Shown here: piece by piece, positions 8,787 to 19,475 of the stretch | Layout: every line of letters starts with the position of its first letter | Position numbering within the stretch: position 1 is the stretch's first letter | From: an uncultured Armatimonadota bacterium | GTDB lineage: Bacteria; Armatimonadota; Armatimonadia; Armatimonadales; Armatimonadaceae | Assembly: GCA_903910385.1 (NCBI GenBank) | Contig: CAIVZM010000063.1 | Location: 62,001 to 126,000, forward strand | Direction of reading: 5' to 3' | Length of the DNA: 64,000 nucleotides | Notes under the pieces: generated by a model | Databases searched by the model: none | The model's input: the letters and a program-made list of their open reading frames with translations, nothing else | Told to the model about the DNA's origin: nothing | Program-made: the position numbers and the translations under genes

Positions 8787-10025
8787 GTGATGATTTCTGC
8801 CCAAAAGATATTTATGACCGACAGTGATCAGGAGTTAAGTAAAGTCGCGCCAATAGTAACCGAGGATGATGAAATCCGCCTGGCGCTGTTGGCTCTGGGT
8901 GGCTGCCCGACATGCGGTAAGTCCTTAAAGCGAAGATGTGTAGATGACAACCACTTCTTCTATTGTTGCGGAATCGTCTATTGTCCTTTCTGCGGAAGGT
9001 CACAAAGAAAGCGTTGTGAGCATCTGGCGGCGTCCCATGTGTCCTATCGCTGGAGGCTTGGCGACCGACGTGTCATCATCCCCGAAAACGCGATTTTCCC
9101 TTACCATGAAGATGGCTTAAAATATTCAGACCGCGAATGGTGTAATGCGTTCGGTTCGGAATGGCATTATTACCAGATGTTGATATTGGAATCTCGTTGG
9201 GGCGATTGTACATTTTTCCCGTCCAAATTTGTGCGGCGTCTGGTAGCGCATCGTCTGCCGAACAGCATTTCTATATATGATGACTGCACGTTCCAGAGAG
9301 ATTTGTCTGGTTTTAAGGATGTTTTGGATCAGGACTTTCGTGTCGTTACAGAAGGGCTTATACGCCTGACCGCGAATCCGCCTTTCGTCCGCCGTTTCCA
9401 AAAAAACTTCATGACGAAGGGGTGGTATCAGAGACAGTCGTTCTTTACAACCGATGGTTCTTACTGTGGCAATATCAGTACTCGGCATGATGCCACATTG
9501 GATTATTGGGACGTAAAAACAGGAAAAGGCGGAAACTATGTGTGGAAAGACAAAGGGGGAACGAAAGACACATGGAGATCTTCCGCGAAACTTATTATCA
9601 ATCGGGTGATGCAAAATAGTGTGGATGTTACGCTTGTTTCACTGGATTCGTCGTTCAATCGTGAAAGCTGGCGTTGTGATTTCCAGACAGGTGAACGCTT
9701 TCGACTTGATCGAACACTGGATCGTATTGCGAGACTACCGCACCACTTCAATAAACCGAAACCGTTTCCATCAGGTACGGATACCGTGATTGAAAAGCGA
9801 AGTTATCGCTGCCCTTTTTTGTATAGAAAAATGCTTACACTGACGATTCGTCATGCCAATGCGCCTGTAATCAAGTTGGAATTCGATTATGAACCATCCC
9901 AGATCATTCTTTCGCCGGATGGAGAGCATCTTCTGGTTGACGCAAAATCTGGAGGAGTGGCTCTCTATCAAATCACGGCGGCGGATGTACGGGAAGCTAT
10001 AGAATCTGCTTCAAAGGAAGGATAA
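8787..10025 (+). CDS. Orphan protein with cysteine-rich (Zn-ribbon-like) N-terminus and propeller-like tail
   Basis: 412 residues, family not recognised. The N-terminal 80 residues carry eight cysteines: C40-x2-C43, C51, C60, C61, C66-x2-C69 and C77, with CPTCGK and CPFCGR knuckles typical of zinc ribbons. The middle is rich in aromatic and basic residues (many W, Y, F, R). Near the C-terminus, IILSPDGEHLLVDAKSGGVA looks like one WD40/YVTN-type blade. No signal peptide or membrane helix is visible, so it is probably cytoplasmic. Codon choice and composition look more AT-rich than the neighbours, as for acquired DNA. Start: ATG 8787 follows GGAGAATATAAGTG; ATG 8790 is equally possible. It overlaps the convergent trpF by 15 bp. 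Confidence 0.75.
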   Translation: MMISAQKIFMTDSDQELSKVAPIVTEDDEIRLALLALGGCPTCGKSLKRRCVDDNHFFYCCGIVYCPFCGRSQRKRCEHLAASHVSYRWRLGDRRVIIPENAIFPYHEDGLKYSDREWCNAFGSEWHYYQMLILESRWGDCTFFPSKFVRRLVAHRLPNSISIYDDCTFQRDLSGFKDVLDQDFRVVTEGLIRLTANPPFVRRFQKNFMTKGWYQRQSFFTTDGSYCGNISTRHDATLDYWDVKTGKGGNYVWKDKGGTKDTWRSSAKLIINRVMQNSVDVTLVSLDSSFNRESWRCDFQTGERFRLDRTLDRIARLPHHFNKPKPFPSGTDTVIEKRSYRCPFLYRKMLTLTIRHANAPVIKLEFDYEPSQIILSPDGEHLLVDAKSGGVALYQITAADVREAIESASKEG

Positions 10026-10658
10026 ATCGGCGGCGCGAACGGCGCGAATAAAACGGCGCAGCTTATCGTGATCTTTACGACCGGGTTCCGCCTCGACTCC
10101 AGAGGAAACATCCACCATGTAAGGACGAACGGTTGCGACCGCCTCCCCGACATTTTCCGGCGTAAGACCTCCCGCCAGGATGATCGGCAACCCGAGGTGT
10201 TTCGCCTGTTTCGCCAGTTCCCAGTTGAACGTTTCGCCCGTCCCGCCGAGTGCGTTGGGGGAGTAAGCGTCCAGCAGGATCAATTCCTTGGGACAGGGGT
10301 CAGTAACGATTTCCTTGAGCGACTCCTGATCCTTAACCCGAAAAGCCTTGATAGGCACGGGCGTATGCCGATACGGCGCGAACGACCCGCTCTGCCAGCC
10401 CTGTTCGGGCGCGTTATAGTATTGAATGGCGTGTAGTTCAGGCGGCCCGGAAAAATCCGCGTTGGGATGGTCGAACACCCCGACGCGCCACACCAGCGGC
10501 GGAACGTCATGCATCATGCGTCGCGCCTGTAACAAATCTGCGCCGACAAAGCGGGGCGATTTGGGGACGAAGATAAACCCCAGCGCATCCGCGCCATACG
10601 CGCACGCCGCTTCCGCATCTTCTGAGTTGGTAATTCCGCAGATTTTGATTTTCGTCAT
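10011..10658 (-). CDS. trpF: Phosphoribosylanthranilate isomerase
   Basis: Tryptophan biosynthesis enzyme converting N-(5-phosphoribosyl)anthranilate to the carboxyphenylamino-deoxyribulose phosphate. 215 residues, normal length for a monofunctional TrpF. The N-terminus MTKIKICGIT contains the catalytic Cys7; the C-terminal phosphate-binding region reads ILAGGLTPENV and then the catalytic Asp in VDVSSGVE. It is divergent from the pyr operon, with only about 20 bp between its start and the pyr promoter. No other trp gene is in the window, so trpF is separated from a trp operon. Confidence 0.95.
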   Translation of the reverse strand: MTKIKICGITNSEDAEAACAYGADALGFIFVPKSPRFVGADLLQARRMMHDVPPLVWRVGVFDHPNADFSGPPELHAIQYYNAPEQGWQSGSFAPYRHTPVPIKAFRVKDQESLKEIVTDPCPKELILLDAYSPNALGGTGETFNWELAKQAKHLGLPIILAGGLTPENVGEAVATVRPYMVDVSSGVEAEPGRKDHDKLRRFIRAVRAADLSFL

Positions 10659-10677
10659 TTGAACAGAGAATTATACC

Positions 10678-10706
10678 TTGACAGCAAGCCTGAAACACGA
10701 CATACT
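10678..10706 (+). promoter_or_regulatory. Sigma-70-type promoter of the pyr operon
   Basis: A perfect -35 TTGACA (10678-10683) is followed after 17 bp by CATACT (10701-10706) as -10. Transcription would start near 10713, about 18 nt before the PyrR-binding element, which fits a 5' leader-controlled operon. Confidence 0.7.
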
Positions 10707-10730
10707 GTTCTGACAGAAAAGTGTGTGAAC

Positions 10731-12385
<1,655 letters not shown>

Positions 12386-12448
12386 AAATACTGATGTGGG
12401 CTCTTATACCTTCATCAACGTGACATACATCATCTGGAAAATAATGAA

Positions 12449-13732
12449 ATGATTTTACGCGGAGGCCGGATTATTGACCCGGCGAATAATTTAGATATCG
12501 TCGGCGACCTTCGCGTTGCAGAAGGGAAAATCGTAGCGGTCGGCGGCTCTCTGGCGGGAGATTCGGGCGAGCAGGTCATTGATTGCGCCGGGAAAGTCGT
12601 CGCGCCGGGATTGATCGATATCCATGTGCATCTGCGGGTTCCGGGACAGGAATACAAGGAAGATTTAGAGAGCGGTCTGGCGAGCGCGGCGGCGGGCGGG
12701 TTTACGGCGGTCGCCTGTATGCCCAATACGAAACCGGTCATTGACAACGCCCCGATTGTCCGCGATCTGTATGCGCAGGCGACGCCCATCACCGGAAAGA
12801 CCGGGGCGCGGCTTCATGTGATCGCCGCGCTTTCCAAAGGGATGCACAACAAAGAATTAGCCGAGATGGGCGATTTGCGGGACGCCGGGGCGGTGGCGGT
12901 CTCCGACGACGCCTTTCAGGTGCAGGATTCCGAGTTCATGCGTCGGGCGATGGAATATGCGAAGATGCTGAATCTGCCCGTGCTCGCTCACTGCGAGGAC
13001 ACTTCGCTGACCGAAGGCGGCGCGATGAGCGAGGGGTATGAGGCGTCCGTGATGGGTATCAAGGGAATGCCGCGTGAGGCGTATGAGATGCACGTCGCCC
13101 GGAACTGTCTGCTTTCCCTGATGACGGGAGCGCATCTGCATGTCCTTCATGTTTCGACGGCGCGAGAAGTGGAGATTATCCGCTTCTTCAAACAGCAGGG
13201 CGCAAATGTGACAGCGGAAACCGGGCCGCATTACTGGTGTCTGACTGATGAAGCGTGCCGGGGCTATAACACGAACGCGAAGATGAACCCGCCCCTGAGA
13301 ACATCGGCGGATATCGTGGGAATTATCGCCGGGCTACAGGACGGAACGCTGGACTGCATCGCCACCGACCATGCCCCACACGCCCGGTATGAAAAAGATC
13401 AGGAGTTCAGTTTTGCGCCGTTCGGTATTCACGGATTGGAAACGTCGCTGGCGCTGGGGATCACGCATCTGGTCAAGCCGGGGCATCTGTCGCTGTCCGA
13501 TCTGGTGTTACGAATGAGCGCAGCTGCGGCGCGGATTCTGAACCTGCCGGGGGGAAATCTTTCTCCGGGGGCGCCTGCGGATATTACGGTATTCGATCCG
13601 GATGCCACATGGATTGTCGAACCTGAAAAGTTCGTCAGCAAAGGCAAGAATACCCCATTCGGCGGCGCTGAACTGACCGGGCGGGCGACGATGACAATAG
13701 TCGGCGGCGAAATTGTCTGGGAGGAAGCGTAA
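12449..13732 (+). CDS. pyrC: Dihydroorotase, type I
   Basis: Zinc amidohydrolase that interconverts carbamoyl aspartate and dihydroorotate; 427 residues, typical of class I (Gram-positive/Aquifex type) enzymes. Metal ligands are visible: H59-x-H61 in DIHVHLR, the Asp in SDDAFQ, His in LAHCED and LHVLHVST, and the catalytic Asp in ATDHAPH. The stop overlaps the carA start (TAATG). Lies between pyrB and carA in the same direction, as in many pyr operons. Confidence 0.96.
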   Translation: MILRGGRIIDPANNLDIVGDLRVAEGKIVAVGGSLAGDSGEQVIDCAGKVVAPGLIDIHVHLRVPGQEYKEDLESGLASAAAGGFTAVACMPNTKPVIDNAPIVRDLYAQATPITGKTGARLHVIAALSKGMHNKELAEMGDLRDAGAVAVSDDAFQVQDSEFMRRAMEYAKMLNLPVLAHCEDTSLTEGGAMSEGYEASVMGIKGMPREAYEMHVARNCLLSLMTGAHLHVLHVSTAREVEIIRFFKQQGANVTAETGPHYWCLTDEACRGYNTNAKMNPPLRTSADIVGIIAGLQDGTLDCIATDHAPHARYEKDQEFSFAPFGIHGLETSLALGITHLVKPGHLSLSDLVLRMSAAAARILNLPGGNLSPGAPADITVFDPDATWIVEPEKFVSKGKNTPFGGAELTGRATMTIVGGEIVWEEA

Positions 13733-14826
13733 TGAGGGCGATTCTGGCGCTGGCGGATGGAACGGTTTACGAGGGCGAGGCGTTCGGCGCCACGACGACA
13801 ACGGTGGGCGAGGTCGTTTTCAATACCGGAATGACCGGGTATCAGGAAGCGCTCACCGACCCATCGTATGCCGGGCAACTGCTCTGTCTTACGTACCCCT
13901 TGATCGGTAACTACGGCATCAACGCCGACGATGTGGAATCCAAACAGATTCAGGTCGCGGGATTTGTCGTGCGCCGTCTGGCGGACGTCTACTCAAACTG
14001 GCGGGCGAATGAATCCCTCGATGGCTTTCTGCGGCGGCAGGGAATACCGGGCATCTCCGGAGTGGATACTCGCGCCCTGACCCGGCGCCTCCGCCATGAA
14101 GGGGTCATGATGGGCGCTCTGGGCATCGGGGATGTGATCGCGGACGATCTCATTGCACGATTGAATGACCGCGCCAACGCTTACGATCAGATCGACTGGG
14201 TGCGCCGCGTCACGACGTCCAAGCCTTACTCCTGGGGGCCGGATGAAGGCTCCGCCCGCTTCCGCGTTTCTGTGCTGGACTGCGGCATCAAATATAATAT
14301 TCTTCGGGAACTGGCGGCGCTGGGCGTTCGCGCCACGGTCTTCCCCGCGACAGCGACCGCCGACCAGATGCTGGCGGATGACCCGGATGGTTTATTCCTA
14401 TCCCCGGGTCCTGGCGACCCTGCGCTACTGGGATATGCCGTTGATACCGTGCAGGCGGTCGCCCATAGCGGTAAACCGGTCATGGGAATCTGCCTCGGAA
14501 ATCAGTTGCTGGGATGTGCGTTCGGCGGGAAGACATTCAAACTCCCCTTTGGTCATCGCGGAGCAAACCACCCGGTCAAGGATCTTCCCACTGGCAGGGT
14601 CGTGATCACTTCGCAAAACCACGGCTATGCTCTGGATGCGAACTCTCTACCTTCCGATTCCGTCTCCGTGACGCAGATCAACCTGAACGATGGTACGGTG
14701 GAAGGTCTCCAACATAGGGAGTTACCCGTCTTTTCGATCCAGTACCACCCGGAGGCGTCGCCGGGCCCGCGCGATAGCACATTCTATTTTGAACGCTTCA
14801 TTGACCTCATGGAGGCGCGGCGTTGA
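13732..14826 (+). CDS. carA: Carbamoyl-phosphate synthase small chain (glutaminase)
   Basis: Provides ammonia from glutamine to CarB. 364 residues. The N-terminal CPSase small-chain domain (about 1-180) contains GMTGYQEALTDPSY; the class I glutamine amidotransferase domain has the nucleophile C254 in GICLGNQ and the His-Glu pair in QYHPEASPGPRD. The usual partner carB is not adjacent: a PhyH and an EamA gene intervene, and then only the N-terminal half of carB follows. Confidence 0.96.
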   Translation: MRAILALADGTVYEGEAFGATTTTVGEVVFNTGMTGYQEALTDPSYAGQLLCLTYPLIGNYGINADDVESKQIQVAGFVVRRLADVYSNWRANESLDGFLRRQGIPGISGVDTRALTRRLRHEGVMMGALGIGDVIADDLIARLNDRANAYDQIDWVRRVTTSKPYSWGPDEGSARFRVSVLDCGIKYNILRELAALGVRATVFPATATADQMLADDPDGLFLSPGPGDPALLGYAVDTVQAVAHSGKPVMGICLGNQLLGCAFGGKTFKLPFGHRGANHPVKDLPTGRVVITSQNHGYALDANSLPSDSVSVTQINLNDGTVEGLQHRELPVFSIQYHPEASPGPRDSTFYFERFIDLMEARR

Positions 14827-14880
14827 TTGATGAGATTGATGAGGCATTGAAATGCCTCGGAATCCTATTGGGAGAAAATC

Positions 14881-15645
14881 GTGAATTCAATGACCGAAGA
14901 ACAAAAAATAGCCTACGAAACGAACGGTTTTCTGACGATCCCTGGCGCATTGTCAGCGGAAGAACTGTCGGAAGTCCGCGATGGTGCGGCAAAGGCGGAG
15001 GCAATCTGGAGAGCGGATGCCTCACTGCCCGGAACGCGGTCAGCGACTCTGGAACAGGTGCAAGCCCCGATTGAATACGATAATCGATTGCTGGCGTTGC
15101 TCTGGCATCCGAAGGTCTTTCCGGTAGTACGCGAACTGCTGGGCGACGATGTTTCGATGATCGACAACGATTATTTCATCACTCCGCCGCATACGCCTTC
15201 GACGCACGCGGGATGGCACCACGATGTCGGATTGGGGGGTATTTATCATCCGCTCTCGACAGTCATGGTCAAGGTGTTTTTCCTCCTTTCCGATGTGAAC
15301 GCCAACAGCGGCGGGACAGCCATGATTCCCGGCTCCTACCGTTTTCCGCAGAATTATAAATTCCCGGAGGTGGACGACCCGCGCCAGATGCCTGGAGCGA
15401 TCCAGATGACCGGTAAGGCGGGCGATGCCTATCTGTTCAACGGGCGCACCTACCATGCCGCTGTCAACAATGAATCGGATAACCCGCGTCGTGTTCTCAT
15501 CTATAACTACGGTCATTTCTGGATGAAAATCTGGCAGGGTTATGAACCGTCCGAGCGGCTGATTACGGAGGCGAAAGCATCCGGCGATCCCGTGCGGATG
15601 CAACTTCTGGGAATCGGCGATGCCTACGGACAGCGGCTCACCTGA
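14881..15645 (+). CDS. Phytanoyl-CoA dioxygenase (PhyH) family protein
   Basis: Fe(II)/2-oxoglutarate-dependent oxygenase of 254 residues. The iron facial triad is visible: HxD in GWHHDVG and the distal His in RTYHAAV, followed by the 2-oxoglutarate-binding Arg in NPRRVLIYNY. The N-terminus FETNGFL-like segment (YETNGFLTIPGALS) is typical. The start GTG 14881 has GGGAG seven bases upstream, better than ATG 14890. Substrate unknown; relatives hydroxylate lipids, amino acids or natural products. It sits inside a pyrimidine operon without an obvious functional link and overlaps the following permease gene by 26 bp. Confidence 0.88.
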   Translation: MNSMTEEQKIAYETNGFLTIPGALSAEELSEVRDGAAKAEAIWRADASLPGTRSATLEQVQAPIEYDNRLLALLWHPKVFPVVRELLGDDVSMIDNDYFITPPHTPSTHAGWHHDVGLGGIYHPLSTVMVKVFFLLSDVNANSGGTAMIPGSYRFPQNYKFPEVDDPRQMPGAIQMTGKAGDAYLFNGRTYHAAVNNESDNPRRVLIYNYGHFWMKIWQGYEPSERLITEAKASGDPVRMQLLGIGDAYGQRLT

Positions 15646-16630
15646 TCCGGTCGCCGCGCCCAAAAGCGCGGCGACCGGATTCCTTATCCTGCTTTCCTGT
15701 ATCGTTATCTGGGGAGTGAATTCGGTCGCTTTCAAAATGTGTACGAGGCCGGCTACCGGCATCGGACTCGAACCGTTATTTCTGACGGGGCTCCGATTTA
15801 TGATCGTTGTCCCGTGCCTGGCGGTTATGATCGCTTTCAAGCAACCGGAAGCGTTGAAGCTGGCGCCGGGAGACATAAAAAAGTATCTCGTGTTCGGGTT
15901 CTTCGCTATCGTAATGGCGGAGACGTTACAACCGATTGCGTTGCAGTATACATCCGTCGCGAATCTGACTCTGCTTTCGCACGGGACGATGTCCCTGTTT
16001 ACGGCGTTCTGGGCGCTGGCATTGTTCAAGCAACGAATACCGCCAGCGGGATGGGTCGGGGCGGTCATCGCTCTTTTCGGGGTGGGATTGGTAGCGGCGA
16101 ACGGCGGCAATGGTGGCTTTCGGATGGATACGGAATCGCTCCAAGGAGATGCTGTCGCGCTATTTCGTTCCGTGGAACACTCTTGTTATTTGCTGTATCT
16201 GTCTCGCTGGTTGCAGAGGCGTCCGGTTTTGCAGGTATCATTTTATAACTGCGCGTTCGGCGTCGCCTACCTGATTCCTTATGTCCTGTGGAAAGGGGTA
16301 TCGTTCCCCTGGGCGCAGGTTCCGGCATCGGTGTGGTGGTGGTTCCTGTGGACGATTGGACCGACCACCCTGTACGGTTTCCTCGCCTGGAACTGGGCGA
16401 TGCGACGCGTCGGTGCGATAACGGCATCGAACATGTATTATTTGATGCCGGTCGCCGCCGCTATCGCTGCGTATTTCATTCTCGGCGAACCATTGCGGAT
16501 GGGACAGGTTATTGGCGGCGCGGTCATTATCTTCGGCGTTCTGCTATTACGCTGGGAGACACTGATCGAGGCGGGTATAAAGATGCCAGTGATACGGTTA
16601 CCGTTCTGGCGCGGTAGAGGCGACGATTAA
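15620..16630 (+). CDS. EamA/DMT-superfamily membrane transporter
   Basis: Drug/metabolite-type permease of 336 residues with about ten TM helices arranged as two EamA repeats (first ending ...AANGGNGG, second ...GVLLLRWETL). Such proteins export amino acids, metabolites or dyes; the substrate is not predictable. It begins inside the PhyH gene, so the two are likely translated together, raising the possibility that the permease handles the dioxygenase substrate or product. Confidence 0.88.
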   Translation: MPTDSGSPDPVAAPKSAATGFLILLSCIVIWGVNSVAFKMCTRPATGIGLEPLFLTGLRFMIVVPCLAVMIAFKQPEALKLAPGDIKKYLVFGFFAIVMAETLQPIALQYTSVANLTLLSHGTMSLFTAFWALALFKQRIPPAGWVGAVIALFGVGLVAANGGNGGFRMDTESLQGDAVALFRSVEHSCYLLYLSRWLQRRPVLQVSFYNCAFGVAYLIPYVLWKGVSFPWAQVPASVWWWFLWTIGPTTLYGFLAWNWAMRRVGAITASNMYYLMPVAAAIAAYFILGEPLRMGQVIGGAVIIFGVLLLRWETLIEAGIKMPVIRLPFWRGRGDD

Positions 16631-16684
16631 GGGAAGCGGCTCGTGTAGTATTCGCGCCGTTCGGGATGTCAGTCAGGGAAAAGA

Positions 16685-18349
16685 ATGCCAAAGCGACAAG
16701 ATATACATAAAGTGATGGTGATTGGTAGCGGGCCGATTGTGATCGGTCAGGCCGCCGAGTTCGATTATGCGGGAGCGCAGGCGTGCCGTGCGTTGCGGGA
16801 GGAAGGGTGCTTCGTCATTCTGGTCAATTCCAATCCTGCCACCATCATGACTGATGTGGAAATGGCGGACAGGGTCTATATCGAGCCTCTGACCGTCGAA
16901 TTTTTAGAGAAAATCATTGCGCGGGAACGCCCTGACGGACTGGTTCCCACACTCGGCGGTCAGACCGGCCTTAATCTGGCGACGGCGCTCGCGAATGCCG
17001 GAATTCTGGAAAAGTACAATGTCGAGTTGCTGGGAACGCCGCTTTCCACCATTGCCAAAGCGGAAGACCGTGAACTGTTCCGGGGACTGATGCGCGAGAT
17101 CGGGGAACCGGTGCCGGAGTCGTTTATCATCGGCTCTGACGAAGAACTGGAAGAGTTGTCCCGACGGGATGGATTACCCTGGCCCCTGATCGTTCGTCCT
17201 GCGTACACCCTCGGCGGTTCCGGGGGCGGCATCGCGGCGAACCCGGCGGAATTGATGGAAATCGGCGGTCGCGGCATCCGGTTGTCACCGGTGTCGCAGG
17301 TTATGGTCGAACGGTGTCTGGTCGGTTGGAAAGAGGTGGAGTATGAGGTAATGCGGGACGCGAATGATACCTGCATCACCATCTGCAATATGGAAAACCT
17401 CGACCCGATGGGCGTCCATACCGGAGATTCCATGGTCGTCGCTCCCTCGCAGACCCTGTCGGACAAAGAGTACCAGATGTTGCGCACCGCCTCGCTGAAG
17501 ATCATCCGCTCCCTCGGAATCGAAGGCGGCTGTAATGTCCAGTTAGCGCTGGACCCGAAATCCTTTGGCTATTACATAATTGAAGTCAACCCGCGCGTTT
17601 CCCGCTCGTCGGCGCTGGCTTCCAAGGCGACCGGCTATCCGATTGCGCGGGTAGCAGCGAAAATTGCGGTCGGTCTGCATCTGGATGAGATCGAGAATAA
17701 AGTCACCGGAAAGACGCTTGCCTGTTTTGAACCGGCGTTGGATTACTGCGTGGTCAAAATCCCTCGCTGGCCTTTCGATAAGTTCACCACCGCTGACCGA
17801 CGCATTACTACGCAGATGAAAGCGACCGGCGAAGTTATGGCGCTGGATCGGTCTTTCGAGTCCGCCCTGATGAAAGCGGTGCGTTCGCTGGAGATCGGCG
17901 CGATTTCGCTTCGTTATAAAGGCGCCTCCCTCTGGTCGGACATGCAGATCGAGACATTGTTGAAAACGCCGACGGACGAACGATTATTTGTCATCGCCGA
18001 AGCGTTCCGCCGGGGCATGATGGTGGAGGAAATCGCTCCGCTCTGTCACTTTGACCGCTGGTTCCTCGTCAAAATCCGTAATCTGGTAGAGATGGAGTCC
18101 GCCCTGTCCGAATGTGGCGCGGGAATCGTCACCGATGCCGGAAAAGACGTTCTCGAAGCGGCAAAACGTATGGGCTACCCCGACCGTACCATTGCAGACC
18201 TGACCGGCAAGACCGAGCACGAAATCCGCACTTACCGTAAGGGAATTGGTCTAATTCCCGTGTATAAAATCGTCGACACCTGCGCCGCCGAATTCGAGGC
18301 GCAAACGCCCTATTTTTACTCCTGCTACGATAGCGAAAGCGAGAGATAA
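16685..18349 (+). CDS. carB: Carbamoyl-phosphate synthase large chain, N-terminal half only (split CarB)
   Basis: 554 residues, whereas single-chain CarB has about 1070. It contains the complete first synthetase unit: dinucleotide-binding start [21 protein letters not shown], the carboxyphosphate ATP-grasp domain ([31 protein letters not shown]) and the oligomerisation domain ending [14 protein letters not shown]. It stops exactly at the junction where the second ATP-grasp half normally starts, and the DNA downstream encodes other proteins, so this is a clean domain split rather than a random frameshift. Split carB genes are known from Aquifex and methanogens. The C-terminal half (carbamate kinase and allosteric domains) must be elsewhere in the genome if the enzyme is functional. 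Confidence 0.9.
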   Translation: MPKRQDIHKVMVIGSGPIVIGQAAEFDYAGAQACRALREEGCFVILVNSNPATIMTDVEMADRVYIEPLTVEFLEKIIARERPDGLVPTLGGQTGLNLATALANAGILEKYNVELLGTPLSTIAKAEDRELFRGLMREIGEPVPESFIIGSDEELEELSRRDGLPWPLIVRPAYTLGGSGGGIAANPAELMEIGGRGIRLSPVSQVMVERCLVGWKEVEYEVMRDANDTCITICNMENLDPMGVHTGDSMVVAPSQTLSDKEYQMLRTASLKIIRSLGIEGGCNVQLALDPKSFGYYIIEVNPRVSRSSALASKATGYPIARVAAKIAVGLHLDEIENKVTGKTLACFEPALDYCVVKIPRWPFDKFTTADRRITTQMKATGEVMALDRSFESALMKAVRSLEIGAISLRYKGASLWSDMQIETLLKTPTDERLFVIAEAFRRGMMVEEIAPLCHFDRWFLVKIRNLVEMESALSECGAGIVTDAGKDVLEAAKRMGYPDRTIADLTGKTEHEIRTYRKGIGLIPVYKIVDTCAAEFEAQTPYFYSCYDSESER

Positions 18350-18374
18350 CGGAGTCGTCGAAAGGGCGCTGATC

Positions 18375-18935
18375 ATGTCTGGAAAGATAATCCTGATCAA
18401 CGGGGCTTCCAGCGCCGGGAAATCGACGCTCTGTCGCGCTTTACAGGCGACGCTGGAAGAACCTTTCTGGCATTTCTCGATTGATCACCTGATACGGCAG
18501 GGGACGGGATTGCCGATGGAACGTGTCCGGAAGGGGGATTTCTCCTGGCGTGAGATGCGTCCCGCCTTTTTTGACGGCTTCCACCGTTGTCTGCCTGCGC
18601 TTGCGACGGCGGGAAACCATCTTCTGGTCGAGCATATTGTGGAGACGGAGGAATGGATGCAACGTCTGGTAGCGCTACTCCATTCCTTCGATATCTATTT
18701 TGTCGGCGTCCACTGTCCTCTGCCAGAACTGGAGCGGCGTGAGATCGCACGCGGTGACCGGAAACCCGGTGAAGCGAAACGAGATTTTGAAGTGACCCAT
18801 ACCTTCGGCGTGTACGATTTTGAGGTAGATGCGACGGAGCCTCTGGACGAAAACGTCCAAAAAGTCATCACTGCATGGAAGGCGCGTCAGCGTCCCCACG
18901 CTTTTGACCGAATGTTCGTGAACAAATCTCTCTGA
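18375..18935 (+). CDS. Chloramphenicol phosphotransferase-like P-loop kinase
   Basis: Small P-loop phosphotransferase, 186 residues. Walker A is INGASSAGKST near residues 8-18; the family features FSIDHL, DGFHRC and VEHIVE follow, and VGVHCPLPELERREIARGDR is the lid/arginine region characteristic of the CPT family (Streptomyces self-resistance enzyme). True substrate unknown; many such genes are not resistance genes. It starts 25 bp after the half carB and is followed closely by an acetyltransferase, so both may be read from the pyr transcript. Confidence 0.85.
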   Translation: MSGKIILINGASSAGKSTLCRALQATLEEPFWHFSIDHLIRQGTGLPMERVRKGDFSWREMRPAFFDGFHRCLPALATAGNHLLVEHIVETEEWMQRLVALLHSFDIYFVGVHCPLPELERREIARGDRKPGEAKRDFEVTHTFGVYDFEVDATEPLDENVQKVITAWKARQRPHAFDRMFVNKSL

Positions 18936-18953
18936 CCCCCCCCGTAGATTACG

Positions 18954-19475
18954 ATGAATCAATTCCGAATAGTATCGCTGACGGGAATTTCCGTCGTCGA
19001 CATGGAATCGATCCTTGCACCGATGGTTAAGGAGAGCGAAGCGGAGGGATTCCGGCATATTCGCCGCCTCTATGAGGATTACATCAGCGGCGCGAACCGA
19101 TTCGACAAAATCTCGGAAGCTCTTGTGGGAATCCGGGACGGCGACCGCCTCATTGCGATTGGCGGCGTGAATGCGACCGATATTCAGGAAATCGGGCGCA
19201 TTCGGCGCGTTTATGTTTCTCCGGAGCGCCGTCGACAGGGTGTCGGACGCCTGCTGATGGAAGAAATAATGTCGGCGGCGCGTCCGCACTACCGACGGCT
19301 CGTCCTGCGGACACATAACCCGGCGGCGGCAGCGTTTTATTTACAACTGGGTTTCGTTCCTGTCGCCAGCAATCCGGAAGTGACCCATTTTTATGATTTC
19401 CCAACCTATGAGACAGAGATGTCTCAGACATTTCCGATAAGCTCAGGAATTCAAACCGCGCAGATGCGCGTGTAA
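18954..19475 (+). CDS. GNAT-family N-acetyltransferase
   Basis: 173 residues with the acetyl-CoA-binding motif A RRVYVSPERRRQGVGRLLMEE and the C-terminal motif B region NPAAAAFYLQLGF. The N-terminal 60 residues are variable. Acceptor substrate not predictable. It lies 19 bp after the CPT-like kinase gene; together they look like a small modification pair at the tail of the pyr operon. Its 3' end overlaps the convergent uvrC by 33 bp. Confidence 0.88.
   Translation: MNQFRIVSLTGISVVDMESILAPMVKESEAEGFRHIRRLYEDYISGANRFDKISEALVGIRDGDRLIAIGGVNATDIQEIGRIRRVYVSPERRRQGVGRLLMEEIMSAARPHYRRLVLRTHNPAAAAFYLQLGFVPVASNPEVTHFYDFPTYETEMSQTFPISSGIQTAQMRV

Noticed and set aside
15040-16110. 356-codon minus-strand frame opposite PhyH and EamA genes
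   Set aside because: It spans the junction of two well-supported plus-strand genes and resembles no protein.
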